Source of the DNA: an uncultured Sphaerochaeta sp.
GTDB lineage: Bacteria > Spirochaetota > Spirochaetia > Sphaerochaetales > Sphaerochaetaceae
DNA length: 64,000 nt
Assembly (NCBI RefSeq): GCF_963677315.1
Contig: NZ_OY781939.1
Location: 2,790,001-2,854,000 of the forward strand
Direction of reading: 5' to 3'
Part shown: in pieces, positions 1 to 9,051 of the stretch
Layout: every line of letters begins with the position of its first letter
Numbering within the stretch: position 1 is the stretch's first letter
The notes under the pieces: model-generated
Seen by the model: the letters and a program-made list of their open reading frames with translations, nothing else
What the model was told of the DNA's origin: nothing
The model's database searches: none
Program-made: the position numbers and the translations under genes

Positions 1-1791
1 TGCTGTACTAATTGCAAATAGAGAATGATTAAGATCAGAGCGAGAAAAATCTTGATAATCTAAGTTAGTCATACCAAACCCTACGTGGAACGAAATGCCT
101 GATCGTGAGTAGAGCTGGGGACTCTCTATCCTTCGTCTTTCTTTCTCATCTTGAAGGAAACGATAGTATAATCTTTCAGCATTTTTCAATTCAGAACTGG
201 AAAAGAGAAAAGATCCGAAAGTCATTTTGATTTTCGAATTCAATGTTTTTGAATAGATAATGGAATTGGTATCCTTTCTTAGTATTTCCAACTGATGAAT
301 ATTAAGTTCTGCAAATTCAGGTACAATTGAATACGAGATTTTCGCGTCTATAATTTTTTGTGGATTGTTGGTAAGGAGTGAGTTCAGTATATCTACCATA
401 TCTAAATATGACTGCCAGTCAGTATAATCACTTGTTAAAGCATTGGCAGTGACTTTGCCCGTAGTGTCGCTATAAGAGAGGAAATGTTCAAAATTAGCAT
501 TTTCATCGAAGATTTTCATCCTGACAACCATCGGCCAAGCTTTACGTACACCGTCATAAGTATCAAAAAAGAGTTGCAAGTCACCTTCCGTTGCAGATGT
601 CTCGAACCTAGTTTCCTTAAATTGATTCAGACTCTTTATAAAGTTTTCATATAAAAAAATATATTCAGATGTAAAATAGCTACGAATCAGTTGCAACTCG
701 TAGTCCTCCATATATTTTCTTTTTGCATCCAATTGGGTTGAGATTTCTTGTTCTCTCCGTGCCTTGACTAATTCAATTGCTTCTCCTGAGGCAATCTCTG
801 CAGTTCGATAGGGCCTCTCTTCAATTTGTTTTTTATTACGTTGGAATTCAGTCTCTTGAAAGGAATCTTCTTCGGAAAGGAGAGCACTAATAGGATTCCA
901 TAACTGAGTCCAAGATTTGTATGCAGCCATCAATTCTTCCCAAGCAGGCAATAAAGTTTTTGATTTATTAACTGAGATTCCTGGATGATATGAAGCTGTT
1001 TCGACGATAGCGGATGCCACATTCATTAGTTCGGGTCTTAATTGTTCAATACTTGGTTCTTGAATATCTGTAGAGATCTGGGTTTGTTGGAGACTGATTT
1101 GAGAAAGTTGGGTTTGTGCTGTAATTACATCCTCGTTGTTAGAAGTTATATCTGTATCAGTGGTGAGTTTTGATGTCAGAATAGTTTTTTCTTGTTGAAG
1201 AAGATCATTGAGTTCGATTTGTAAACCGATTTTTGTTCTTTGGGGTAAAGGTATGTTCTGGTTTGTTGCGCCTAGTTGTAGAGCAATATATTTGTAAGCT
1301 TCATATTGATTGTAACTGTTAATTTGATGAATAATAATGTTCTTCTTCATTTGCAAAGATGATACCTTGGAGATATCGGTATTTTCAATAATCTTGTATA
1401 AATCCTCTAGCTTGGTGATATATAGATGCAGAGATTGAGAGCCATCAATTCCTACAGTAGTTTGAAATTGAGTTGTTTTCTTGTCTTCATTAATTACAGG
1501 GCTAGGGTCAATAAGGACTTTAACTCCTAATAATTCAAGATTTGTTGATTCAGAGAAGTCTTCTTTCAAAGATTCTATCTTTACTGAACCGGTATCTGTT
1601 ATTCTGACTTGACTTACTCCAGAAACAGTCACCTGGATACTCTTTGCTAATTCTTCGCGAGCATTTCTCAACGCTTCTTCCTTTGTACTCCCATATCCTG
1701 TAGATTCAAGTGAGATGCTTAAGAGTGGAAAGCTGATTAGTAGAAATAACACCAAAGGTAGTAACCTTTTTCTCGAAAGAAGCTGTGCCAC
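1..1791 (-). CDS. Exported LPP20-like protein, partial (C-terminus beyond window)
   Basis: Reading the minus strand from a GTG at 1791, an uninterrupted frame of 597 codons runs off the window edge. CAGGAG sits 7 bases upstream of the GTG, which decides the start. Residues 1-28 are a basic N-terminus followed by a Leu/Phe-rich hydrophobic stretch, a typical Sec signal peptide. There is no lipobox cysteine. Residues about 33-60 (GYGSTKEEALRNAREELAKS) match the start of the LPP20/SIMPL-type repeat, in which an exported enzyme-like fold begins with a glycine-rich strand and an Ala/Glu-rich helix. The rest is rich in Gln, Thr and Ile and is not recognised. It probably works in the periplasm or at the outer membrane; no substrate can be named. 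It is divergent from the Wadjet operon. Family assignment is by the N-terminal pattern only. Confidence 0.7.
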   Translation of the reverse strand, partial: MAQLLSRKRLLPLVLFLLISFPLLSISLESTGYGSTKEEALRNAREELAKSIQVTVSGVSQVRITDTGSVKIESLKEDFSESTNLELLGVKVLIDPSPVINEDKKTTQFQTTVGIDGSQSLHLYITKLEDLYKIIENTDISKVSSLQMKKNIIIHQINSYNQYEAYKYIALQLGATNQNIPLPQRTKIGLQIELNDLLQQEKTILTSKLTTDTDITSNNEDVITAQTQLSQISLQQTQISTDIQEPSIEQLRPELMNVASAIVETASYHPGISVNKSKTLLPAWEELMAAYKSWTQLWNPISALLSEEDSFQETEFQRNKKQIEERPYRTAEIASGEAIELVKARREQEISTQLDAKRKYMEDYELQLIRSYFTSEYIFLYENFIKSLNQFKETRFETSATEGDLQLFFDTYDGVRKAWPMVVRMKIFDENANFEHFLSYSDTTGKVTANALTSDYTDWQSYLDMVDILNSLLTNNPQKIIDAKISYSIVPEFAELNIHQLEILRKDTNSIIYSKTLNSKIKMTFGSFLFSSSELKNAERLYYRFLQDEKERRRIESPQLYSRSGISFHVGFGMTNLDYQDFSRSDLNHSLFAISTA

Positions 1792-1831
1792 TTTGAACTC
1801 CTGCAATAGTTTGTTATGCCCAAAGCGATAT

Positions 1832-1837
1832 ATTATA
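1832..1837 (-). promoter_or_regulatory. Candidate -10 box for the LPP20-like gene
   Basis: On the minus strand TATAAT lies about 40 bases upstream of the GTG start of the LPP20-like gene. No convincing -35 box is visible at 16-18 bases, so this is only a consensus match at a sensible distance. Confidence 0.35.
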
Positions 1838-1931
1838 GGATGAGAAACCAGTTGTACAGATAATTCGATTAGTCTCTTTAGTTCCGCGCGCGTTAAAGTA
1901 AAATGTACGGGAAAAGGAGAACAGATAAGAG

Positions 1932-1948
1932 AGTCCCGCGGACTTTTT
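1932..1948 (+). terminator. Short hairpin with T-run upstream of jetA
   Basis: AGTCC (1932-1936), loop CGC, GGACT (1940-1944), followed directly by a run of Ts. The stem is only 5 bp, so it is a weak intrinsic terminator or attenuator candidate in the divergent 1792-2073 intergenic region. If real, it would limit read-through into the Wadjet operon. Confidence 0.3.
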
Positions 1949-2073
1949 CAATTCCTCTGTCATGAGAAAGCACAAACATTATTTCAGTGGTGTTTCTCCC
2001 AATCCTAAATATGTTGTATCATGTAAATCAATGGCTCAAAAATTTAATAAAGAAAACAAAGGAAATAGGAAAT

Positions 2074-3537
2074 ATGGCATTTGATTTTGACGCATTAGTC
2101 AGTAAGAAAAAAAACGATCCTTCCTGGCATCTTATGCTAGCTGATAATGCGCCTTTGATCATTAGTTTCCTGGATCTTGTTTTTCGAGAAAGGAATCAGC
2201 GCCAAATAGAGGAACCAGAAATGGTTATGCACCTTGATGATTTCCTTTATGAACTTCGAGAGGGAATTGAAGAAAACCCATTCCCCCGAACAGCCAAAGA
2301 ATATTTAGAAGAGTGGACGGCGGCATCAAAAGGCTGGTTGCGTAAATTCTATCCAAACGATAGCAATATTCCCCATTATGATTTAACTCCTGCCACTGAA
2401 AAGGTGATGCAATGGATCGATGGGCTTTTTTTATACAACTTCATTGGGACAGAAAGCCGGATGAATACCTGCTTTGATTTACTCCGACAAATTGTACAAG
2501 GGTCAGAAACAGACAAAGATACAAGAATTGCAGAATTAAAAGAACGTAAATTGGAAATTGAAAAAGAAATTAGCCAAATTGAAGCTGGAGAAATCAAAAT
2601 TATGAATCAACGACAGATTCGTGAACGATTCCTTCAATTTCGCCGAACAGCCAAAGAACTACTGGGGGACTTTAGGGCTGTTGAACACCATTTCAGAGAA
2701 CTCGACAGAGAAATACGAGAAGAAATTGCCGGTTGGGAAGGAGAAAAAGGAGATCTGCTTATTCAATTCTTTGGTGAGCATGATTCCATTACGCAATCGG
2801 AAGAAGGTCAAAGTTTCCAAGCCTTCTGGGATTTCATCATGTCTCCCAATAGTCAGGAAAAACTATCAGAACAATTGGATAAAGTATTCAAACTTGAAGA
2901 ATTGGGAGATCTCGGTGATGATACTCGGCTCAGAAGAATACATTTTGATTGGGTCGATGCAGGAGAACAGACGCAAAGAACGGTTGCCCGTCTATCCAAG
3001 CAGTTGAGAAGATACCTTGACGACAAAGCATTCTGGGAAAGCAGAAGGATAATCGAAATCCTTGACAGCATCGAGAAAAAAGCAGTTAAAGTCAAAAACA
3101 CGCAGCCATCTGGAACATGGATGCAGATTTCCGATTCTCAACTAAGTTTATCAATTCCTATGGAACAGCCACTATTCACTCCTTCTGAAGAGAATCAACT
3201 CATTTCCACAATCAAGGAATCCAATAGAGAGGAAATCGATACCCAGAAGCTATTCAACCTAGTGTATGTTGATACACAAAGATTGCAACAAAATATTGAC
3301 AATGCACTGAGTAAAGAAACACAGGTCAGATTGGCAGTATTGTTGGAGAAATTCCCTTTACAACAAGGACTTTCCGAACTTATCACCTATCTCCAAATAG
3401 CCGAAAACAATGAAGCTGCTATCATCAATGAACAAGAAAAGGATAGCACTAACTGGATTGATGAACTGGGAATCTTAAGGGAAGCAATATTTCCTAGAAT
3501 CATTTATTGCAGAAGGGGCAAGCATGGAACAAAATGA
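2074..3537 (+). CDS. jetA: Wadjet subunit JetA (DUF3375)
   Basis: JetA is the kleisin-like subunit of Wadjet, a bacterial SMC-type complex that extrudes DNA loops and cleaves small closed circular DNA such as plasmids. The protein (487 residues) starts MAFDFDALVSKKK and has the leading winged-helix-like region and long charged helices (about residues 165-300, many Glu/Arg/Gln) typical of DUF3375. I chose the ATG at 2074 because AGGAAATAGGA precedes it; an earlier in-frame ATG at 1987 would add 29 residues unlike the family. The length is normal. It is first in a four-gene operon and overlaps jetB by 14 bases. Identification rests on the family pattern and, strongly, on the gene order A-B-C-D. 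Confidence 0.9.
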   Translation: MAFDFDALVSKKKNDPSWHLMLADNAPLIISFLDLVFRERNQRQIEEPEMVMHLDDFLYELREGIEENPFPRTAKEYLEEWTAASKGWLRKFYPNDSNIPHYDLTPATEKVMQWIDGLFLYNFIGTESRMNTCFDLLRQIVQGSETDKDTRIAELKERKLEIEKEISQIEAGEIKIMNQRQIRERFLQFRRTAKELLGDFRAVEHHFRELDREIREEIAGWEGEKGDLLIQFFGEHDSITQSEEGQSFQAFWDFIMSPNSQEKLSEQLDKVFKLEELGDLGDDTRLRRIHFDWVDAGEQTQRTVARLSKQLRRYLDDKAFWESRRIIEILDSIEKKAVKVKNTQPSGTWMQISDSQLSLSIPMEQPLFTPSEENQLISTIKESNREEIDTQKLFNLVYVDTQRLQQNIDNALSKETQVRLAVLLEKFPLQQGLSELITYLQIAENNEAAIINEQEKDSTNWIDELGILREAIFPRIIYCRRGKHGTK

Positions 3538-4126
3538 AGATCACAATATTTCAGAAGTGGTAATCCATCTGTTGAAGGGAGTATTGTACAAAGAAGATAA
3601 ACCAAAACTCTGGGAATCTTTAGAATCACAACAAACACATATCAGGGACTATTTAGCTGTCATCGGCCTAGATGTGGAAATAATGGAATCTGATGGATTT
3701 GCCTATATAAGAAGTCGGGAGTACGACGACAGCGGGAACGCCAATCCTCGATTGGTCGCACGACGCCCACTCTCATACCCAGTCAGCCTTATTTTGGCAA
3801 TTATGAGACGCAAACTTGCTGAACATGATGCACTCTCTTCCGAAGCTCGCCTGATCATGGAGACTCGTGATTTATATGATTCGGTCAGTGCTTTCATTCC
3901 CTTATCCAACAATGAAGTAAAAGTGTTAAAGCGATTTGAATCACATCTTCAACGCATTCAGGACCTAGGCTTTATACGATTCTTGAATAAAGACAAAACA
4001 CAATTTGAGGTAAAACGAGTGATAAAAGCATTTGTTGATGCACAATGGCTCAACGATTTTGATAAAAAACTTGCTGCCTACGCCTCGCAATCCAACTTGG
4101 TATTTGAGGAGACTGAAAATGCTTGA
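3524..4126 (+). CDS. jetB: Wadjet subunit JetB (DUF4194)
   Basis: JetB is the KITE-type winged-helix partner of JetA and JetC in the Wadjet complex (the MukE-like role). The 200-residue protein is the usual size. It contains a central segment rich in Leu/Ile with RRPLSYPVSLILAIMRRKLA (about residues 82-101), characteristic of DUF4194, and a predicted winged-helix C-terminal half ending in a region that reads like a DNA- or partner-binding wing (QDLGFIRFLNKD). Its ATG lies inside the 3' end of jetA, and its stop overlaps the jetC start by 8 bases (4119-4126), which implies translational coupling of all subunits. No anomalies are seen. Confidence 0.88.
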   Translation: MEQNEDHNISEVVIHLLKGVLYKEDKPKLWESLESQQTHIRDYLAVIGLDVEIMESDGFAYIRSREYDDSGNANPRLVARRPLSYPVSLILAIMRRKLAEHDALSSEARLIMETRDLYDSVSAFIPLSNNEVKVLKRFESHLQRIQDLGFIRFLNKDKTQFEVKRVIKAFVDAQWLNDFDKKLAAYASQSNLVFEETENA

Positions 4127-7100
4127 AGGAATGTTAGAATTTGCCGAGGACAACAGCAACGCGGGCTTCAGGTGTAAGAGGATCGAAATCTACAACTGGG
4201 GGACTTTCTCCGATAATGTGATTATGCTCCATTTGGATGGTAAAAACGGTTTGCTGACCGGAGATATCGGTTCCGGAAAATCAACTTTGGTGGATGCAAT
4301 CACTACATTGCTCGTACCTTCGAACAAGATTGCCTACAACAAAGCTGCAGGGGCTGATTTCAGGGAACGTTCATTACGTTCCTATGTTTTGGGATATTAT
4401 AAGACGGAACGCAGTGATGGGGGATTTAGCACCAAGCCTGTCGCACTCAGAGAACCTGGCAGCACCCATTCTGTACTTTTGGGTGTTTTCAGAAATGAAG
4501 ACTATGATCAAAATATTACACTTGCCCAAGTATTTTTCCAAAAAGATTCAAATGGACAACCGCAACGGTTTTTCGTTGTAGCAGATGCAGAACTCTCGAT
4601 TAAAGCTGATTTTTCAGATTTCGGAAAAGATTTTTCCAATTTGAAGAGAATTTTAAAAACCAGGAAAGAACTTCAGGTTTTTGAATCATTCCAAGAATAT
4701 GGTGCTACATTTCAGCGTAAATTAGGTCTTAAGAATAAACAAGCATTGGATCTGTTCCATCAAACGGTTTCCCTCAAGACTGTTGGTAATCTCACTAATT
4801 TTGTTCAGGCCCATATGCTCGAACCATTTGACGCTCAAAGTCATATTGATAGATTGATCAATCATTACGAGGACTTAAACCAAGCTCATGAATCCATCGT
4901 CAAAGCAAAAAAACAGATCCAGACTCTGACACCGTTAATTGATGACCTCGACAAATACGGGAAAATCAACGAGAAGGTCCTGCAAAAAACAGAATATCGT
5001 GATTATCTCACATTTTATTTTGCCTCAATAAAGAAGCAGTTACTTTGCGAAAGAATTACCAAAGATGATGCTGAACATCTGCGTATCAACCAGAAGATCA
5101 CCTCCAAGACACAAACAATGAAAACTCTTGAGAATGACAGAGACCGAATTAGACAACTGATTTTTGATCAAGGTGGAAATCAGATTGAAACCTTAAAACG
5201 GGAGATCAGCACCCAAGAACAGGAAAAGCTTCGCAGACAGGGATTAGCAGAGAAATACAACCGATTGGCGAGAATATTAGAATTTGATACCCGAAACAAC
5301 TCCGATCAGTTCTCTTACAACTTGCAACGGGCTGGGCAACAAATTAAAACTGTTACAGAAGATAAAAATAAGTTGGAAACAGAAAAGGTCGAACAAGGAT
5401 ATCAATTCAGAAACAAGAAGGATGAATATGATACGCTCCTGACTGAACTCAGTTCTTTGCATGCACGAAAGAGTAATATAGACATTCATCAGATTCAGAT
5501 CAGGGACCAACTCTGTAAGGAGCTGCAAATCGATCAGAATTCATTGCCCTTTGCCGGTGAACTAATTGCTGTAAAACCTGAGGAGGCACAATGGGAAGGT
5601 GCAATCGAACGCGTCATACGTTCATTTGCCCTTTCTTTGCTTGTGCCTGATAATCTCTATTCGACAATCTCCGAATGGGTTGATGCTACACACCTAAAAG
5701 GCCGTCTAGTCTACTACAGGATGGATAAAATCCGCAGTAATTCACAACCAATCATAGAGAGAACCTCATTGGCTGAAAAAATTGAATTCAAACACAACCA
5801 TCCATATTCAGACTGGGTCAGACATCAAGTAGTCGATCGATATAAGGATTTCGTATGTTGCGAAAGTCTCATTCAATTACGAAGTGTTAAGAAAGGTCTC
5901 ACGAAGAACGGACAGGTAAAAGGTAGTTATATCCATCATGAGAAGGATGATAGATTTGTAATTGGAGACAGGCGAAGGTATGTCCTGGGATGGGTAAATA
6001 CTGCAAAAATTGCTATTCTTGAACAGCAAAAAGCAACACTACAAGAAGAGCTCCAACAGCGAGCAGCTACATTGTCCGAATTGCAAAGCAAGCAGACTTC
6101 TTTGGAAAACCAAATTGAAACACTAAGATCCTTCTGTCATTATGATCGGTTCGATGATATTGATTGGCAATCATTATCCAACATGATTGAAGAAAAAAAG
6201 CAAGAAATCTGCATTTTGGAAGAAAAATCAGACGTATTGCACACCTTGCAAGAAAACCTTGCATCCAAACAATCTGAAATTGCACAAATTCAAAGCCAGC
6301 TATCCGAATTCCAACAATCATTGGGTGCAGTACAAAACAAGTTGGAAAAATCACGTAAAGATTTGGAATTAGAAGAACAGACACTTCAAATGTGTCCAGT
6401 TCCACTTCCCACGGTTACAAAAAATATCGACCCAATATTCGCCGAGTATGTTGGTAAAAAGAAACTATATTATGAAAATTGTGTCTCCGTGGAAAGAGAA
6501 TTTCGTGAGAAACTCCAAGGGGAAATTGATAACAACAAGAAAAAGCTGGAAAGACTTCAATCGAACATTATATCAGCTATGGAAAAATTTAGACATGAAT
6601 ACCCCGCAGAAACACGGGAGATCGATGCTTCTGTCGAATCGGGGGATGAGTATCGTGCGTTACTGAATGCTTTGGAGAAAGAGAATCTCCCCAAGTTTGA
6701 AAACAAATTCAAGGTTTTACTCAATCAAAACACAATCCGCGAAATTGCAGCATTCCAGGCAATTTTGGGTAAAGAAAATCAACTGATAAAAGAACGTATT
6801 GAATTCATCAATAATTCGATGCATGAAATCAATTACAACGAAGGCAGATATATCCGCCTGGAGGCAATACCTACCAATGATCTTGAGATTCGAACATTTA
6901 AAAAGGATCTTAAAGATTGCATAGAGGGATCCCTTGGAGGAACTGAAAGTCAACAGTATAGTGAACATAAATTCTTTTTGGTCAAGAAATTGATTGATAA
7001 ATTTAAAGGACGGGAAGGAAATACTGACATCGATCGTAAATGGACGAATAAAGTTACTGATGTAAGGAATTGGTTTGTTTTTGCAGCATCTGAACGTTGG

Positions 7101-7508
7101 AAACAGAATGACGAGGAGTACGAGCACTATACTGACTCGGGCGGAAAATCTGGAGGACAAAAGGAAAAACTTGCCTACACTGTGCTTGCAGCATCCCTTG
7201 CTTATCAATTCGGACTAGAATGGAAAGAAGTGCGATCTCGTTCCTTCCGTTTTGTGGTTATTGACGAGGCATTCGGTCGCGGATCGGACGAATCTGCCAG
7301 ATACGGATTGAACTTATTCAAGGAACTTGATTTGCAATTGCTCATTGTTACACCCTTGCAGAAAATCCATATTATAGAACCATATGTCTCATCAGTTGGA
7401 TTTGTGCACAATCCTGAAGGTAAACAGTCACTGCTTAGATCCTTGACAATCAAACAATATCGTGAGGAGAAAAACAAACACGACAAAGCAGTATCGGAGA
7501 ACAAGTAA
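4119..7508 (+). CDS. jetC: Wadjet SMC-like ATPase JetC
   Basis: JetC is the MukB/SMC-like ATPase that drives DNA loop extrusion in Wadjet. The ATG at 4119 is preceded by GAGGAG at 7 bases and overlaps the end of jetB; the product is 1129 residues. Walker A GDIGSGKST is at residues 48-56. Long heptad-rich coiled-coil arms occupy roughly 270-470 and 660-960, and the hinge-like globular part about 490-650 contains VIRSFALSLLVPDNL. A signature-like SGGKSGGQKEKLAY follows near residue 1010, and Walker B FVVIDEAF ends at about 1052. All ATPase motifs are intact, so the complex should be functional. An ATG at 4131 is an alternative start, but its GAAGGA is too close. Confidence 0.9.
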   Translation: MLEGMLEFAEDNSNAGFRCKRIEIYNWGTFSDNVIMLHLDGKNGLLTGDIGSGKSTLVDAITTLLVPSNKIAYNKAAGADFRERSLRSYVLGYYKTERSDGGFSTKPVALREPGSTHSVLLGVFRNEDYDQNITLAQVFFQKDSNGQPQRFFVVADAELSIKADFSDFGKDFSNLKRILKTRKELQVFESFQEYGATFQRKLGLKNKQALDLFHQTVSLKTVGNLTNFVQAHMLEPFDAQSHIDRLINHYEDLNQAHESIVKAKKQIQTLTPLIDDLDKYGKINEKVLQKTEYRDYLTFYFASIKKQLLCERITKDDAEHLRINQKITSKTQTMKTLENDRDRIRQLIFDQGGNQIETLKREISTQEQEKLRRQGLAEKYNRLARILEFDTRNNSDQFSYNLQRAGQQIKTVTEDKNKLETEKVEQGYQFRNKKDEYDTLLTELSSLHARKSNIDIHQIQIRDQLCKELQIDQNSLPFAGELIAVKPEEAQWEGAIERVIRSFALSLLVPDNLYSTISEWVDATHLKGRLVYYRMDKIRSNSQPIIERTSLAEKIEFKHNHPYSDWVRHQVVDRYKDFVCCESLIQLRSVKKGLTKNGQVKGSYIHHEKDDRFVIGDRRRYVLGWVNTAKIAILEQQKATLQEELQQRAATLSELQSKQTSLENQIETLRSFCHYDRFDDIDWQSLSNMIEEKKQEICILEEKSDVLHTLQENLASKQSEIAQIQSQLSEFQQSLGAVQNKLEKSRKDLELEEQTLQMCPVPLPTVTKNIDPIFAEYVGKKKLYYENCVSVEREFREKLQGEIDNNKKKLERLQSNIISAMEKFRHEYPAETREIDASVESGDEYRALLNALEKENLPKFENKFKVLLNQNTIREIAAFQAILGKENQLIKERIEFINNSMHEINYNEGRYIRLEAIPTNDLEIRTFKKDLKDCIEGSLGGTESQQYSEHKFFLVKKLIDKFKGREGNTDIDRKWTNKVTDVRNWFVFAASERWKQNDEEYEHYTDSGGKSGGQKEKLAYTVLAASLAYQFGLEWKEVRSRSFRFVVIDEAFGRGSDESARYGLNLFKELDLQLLIVTPLQKIHIIEPYVSSVGFVHNPEGKQSLLRSLTIKQYREEKNKHDKAVSENK

Positions 7509-8695
7509 TGAAAAGAATCGGGCCCACTCCATCAGAGATTCGAGAGAAGTTGCTTGAAAAGTGGAACAAGGGGTTTTTTCTTAAGAACCACACGCAGGTC
7601 TTTCCCTATTCCGTTTCATTAGGAACTATCCCTTCTAAACAAATTACTGAGGCTTTTAATGAAGTTAGAGAATGGATTAAGTTGTACCAAGAAAATAATC
7701 AAGTGGCACAATTCACCCAATGGATAGAAATAAACCACCAATATTATGGTAAGAGCAACATCCCTAAAAGTCTGGTCTTTACCACCACATTGGAACTGGC
7801 CGAGTATCTGCATAAAGACAATGAATACAAAATTTTTATGCAAGATTTGTGCATCCTTGCCCAATATCATAAGAACCTTAGGATTTGGGGAGAACGACAT
7901 CCATTGAATCTGTTGCTTATTCATGCTGACCTACATCGATTGCTTTACCTTCTGACCTGGATGATCAAGAATCCAAGACCCAATATATATCTCAGACAAA
8001 TTGACTTGCCTGAAATCGATACCAAATTCACAGAAACCCACAAGAAAACCTTGACGGCTTGGTTGGATGCAACGCTACCAGAACAGCATATTCATTTCGA
8101 ATCATCTCGTTTTGAGCATCGATTTGGTTATAAGAGCAAACCGGAATTGATAAGATTTCGAATCTTGGACTCAGATCTTAATTGGAACGGATGCGATGAT
8201 ATTTCCATACCAGCTTATGAGTTCTGTAACCTTTACAATGATGTAGAAACAATTCCTGTCCAACACGTTTTTGTGGTGGAAAATGATATCTGTGCATTAA
8301 GTTTCCCAATAGCATCGAAAAGCATTGTAATTTTCGGACGTGGCTATCATTTTGACCATATCAGAGAATGTGAGTGGCTTCATCGTGTCAAACTGCATTA
8401 CTGGGGGGACATAGACACCCATGGTTTCTCAATTCTTAATGAATTTCGTACTCTATTTAAGCATACAACATCCTTTTTGATGGATAGGTTCACCCTTTTT
8501 ACCCATAAGACCTCTTGGGGCAATGAGCCAAAGCAAACCACTCTTGATCTTCCATCGCTTACCAATGATGAACTAATGCTTTTCAATGAACTTCGTTACA
8601 ATACTATTTGCTCGAATCTACGGTTGGAACAGGAGTTCATCCACTTTCACCTAGTCGAAAAAACAGTCAGTAATATCTGCCGATCAACCTTCTGA
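7508..8695 (+). CDS. jetD: Wadjet nuclease subunit JetD (DUF3322-DUF2220)
   Basis: JetD is the topoisomerase VI-A-like nuclease that cuts the plasmid once JetABC has extruded it. The 395-residue length fits the family: an N-terminal arm (DUF3322, roughly 1-190) and a C-terminal Toprim-containing half (DUF2220). The metal-binding Toprim residues are visible: Glu258 in FVVEND, and Asp301/Asp303 in GDIDTHG, preceded by YW. The ATG shares one base with the jetC stop (TAATG), so it is the last gene of the coupled operon. No disruption is present, so all four subunits look intact. Confidence 0.9.
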   Translation: MKRIGPTPSEIREKLLEKWNKGFFLKNHTQVFPYSVSLGTIPSKQITEAFNEVREWIKLYQENNQVAQFTQWIEINHQYYGKSNIPKSLVFTTTLELAEYLHKDNEYKIFMQDLCILAQYHKNLRIWGERHPLNLLLIHADLHRLLYLLTWMIKNPRPNIYLRQIDLPEIDTKFTETHKKTLTAWLDATLPEQHIHFESSRFEHRFGYKSKPELIRFRILDSDLNWNGCDDISIPAYEFCNLYNDVETIPVQHVFVVENDICALSFPIASKSIVIFGRGYHFDHIRECEWLHRVKLHYWGDIDTHGFSILNEFRTLFKHTTSFLMDRFTLFTHKTSWGNEPKQTTLDLPSLTNDELMLFNELRYNTICSNLRLEQEFIHFHLVEKTVSNICRSTF

Positions 8696-9051
8696 AAAGG
8701 GAAGAATACCAAATTCATTTAGTTGATATCCCCTTCGTAGTATTCCTTTTGAAAAGGAGTATTCTCAAATTCCCCACTCAATTGTAACTAAGACAGCTCA
8801 TTTTGTCTGATCCGCATCCCATTCAGTCTTGTCGGTCTCCTGGTTGTTGAAACTCTTTCCCTTCCAATGGTACTCGAGGTCCAGGAGATCAAAGATGGTC
8901 CGTTGCGTCTTTGTGGGCATCGTTTAAAGGTCCTTGTAGGTTTCTGTGAGAGGTTTCGATTTTTCTTGACGGATCATATGTGTGTCTCTAGAATAAACTA
9001 AGTTGACTAATAGTTGACTGATGCACGAAATCAATAACAAAAGGAGTGTTT
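8696..9051. other. Intergenic region behind jetD with repeated hairpin arms
   Basis: No supported gene. Arms AAAAGG-GAATAC (8695-8709) and GTATTC-CTTTT (8740-8750), then TTTTGAAAAGG and a second GTATTC (to 8764), can form alternative hairpins behind jetD. They may act as a terminator, but no clean T-run follows. A 40-codon minus-strand frame (8920-8798, beginning MPTKTQRTIF) has only a weak ribosome site and is not recognised. The AAGGAG of the following symporter gene is at 9041-9046. Confidence 0.35.

Noticed and set aside
1987..2073. Upstream ATG for jetA, adding 29 residues
   Set aside because: No ribosome site, and the extension is unlike the family; AGGAAATAGGA supports 2074.
8798..8920. 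40-codon minus-strand frame behind jetD
   Set aside because: Weak ribosome site, no family recognition and very short.
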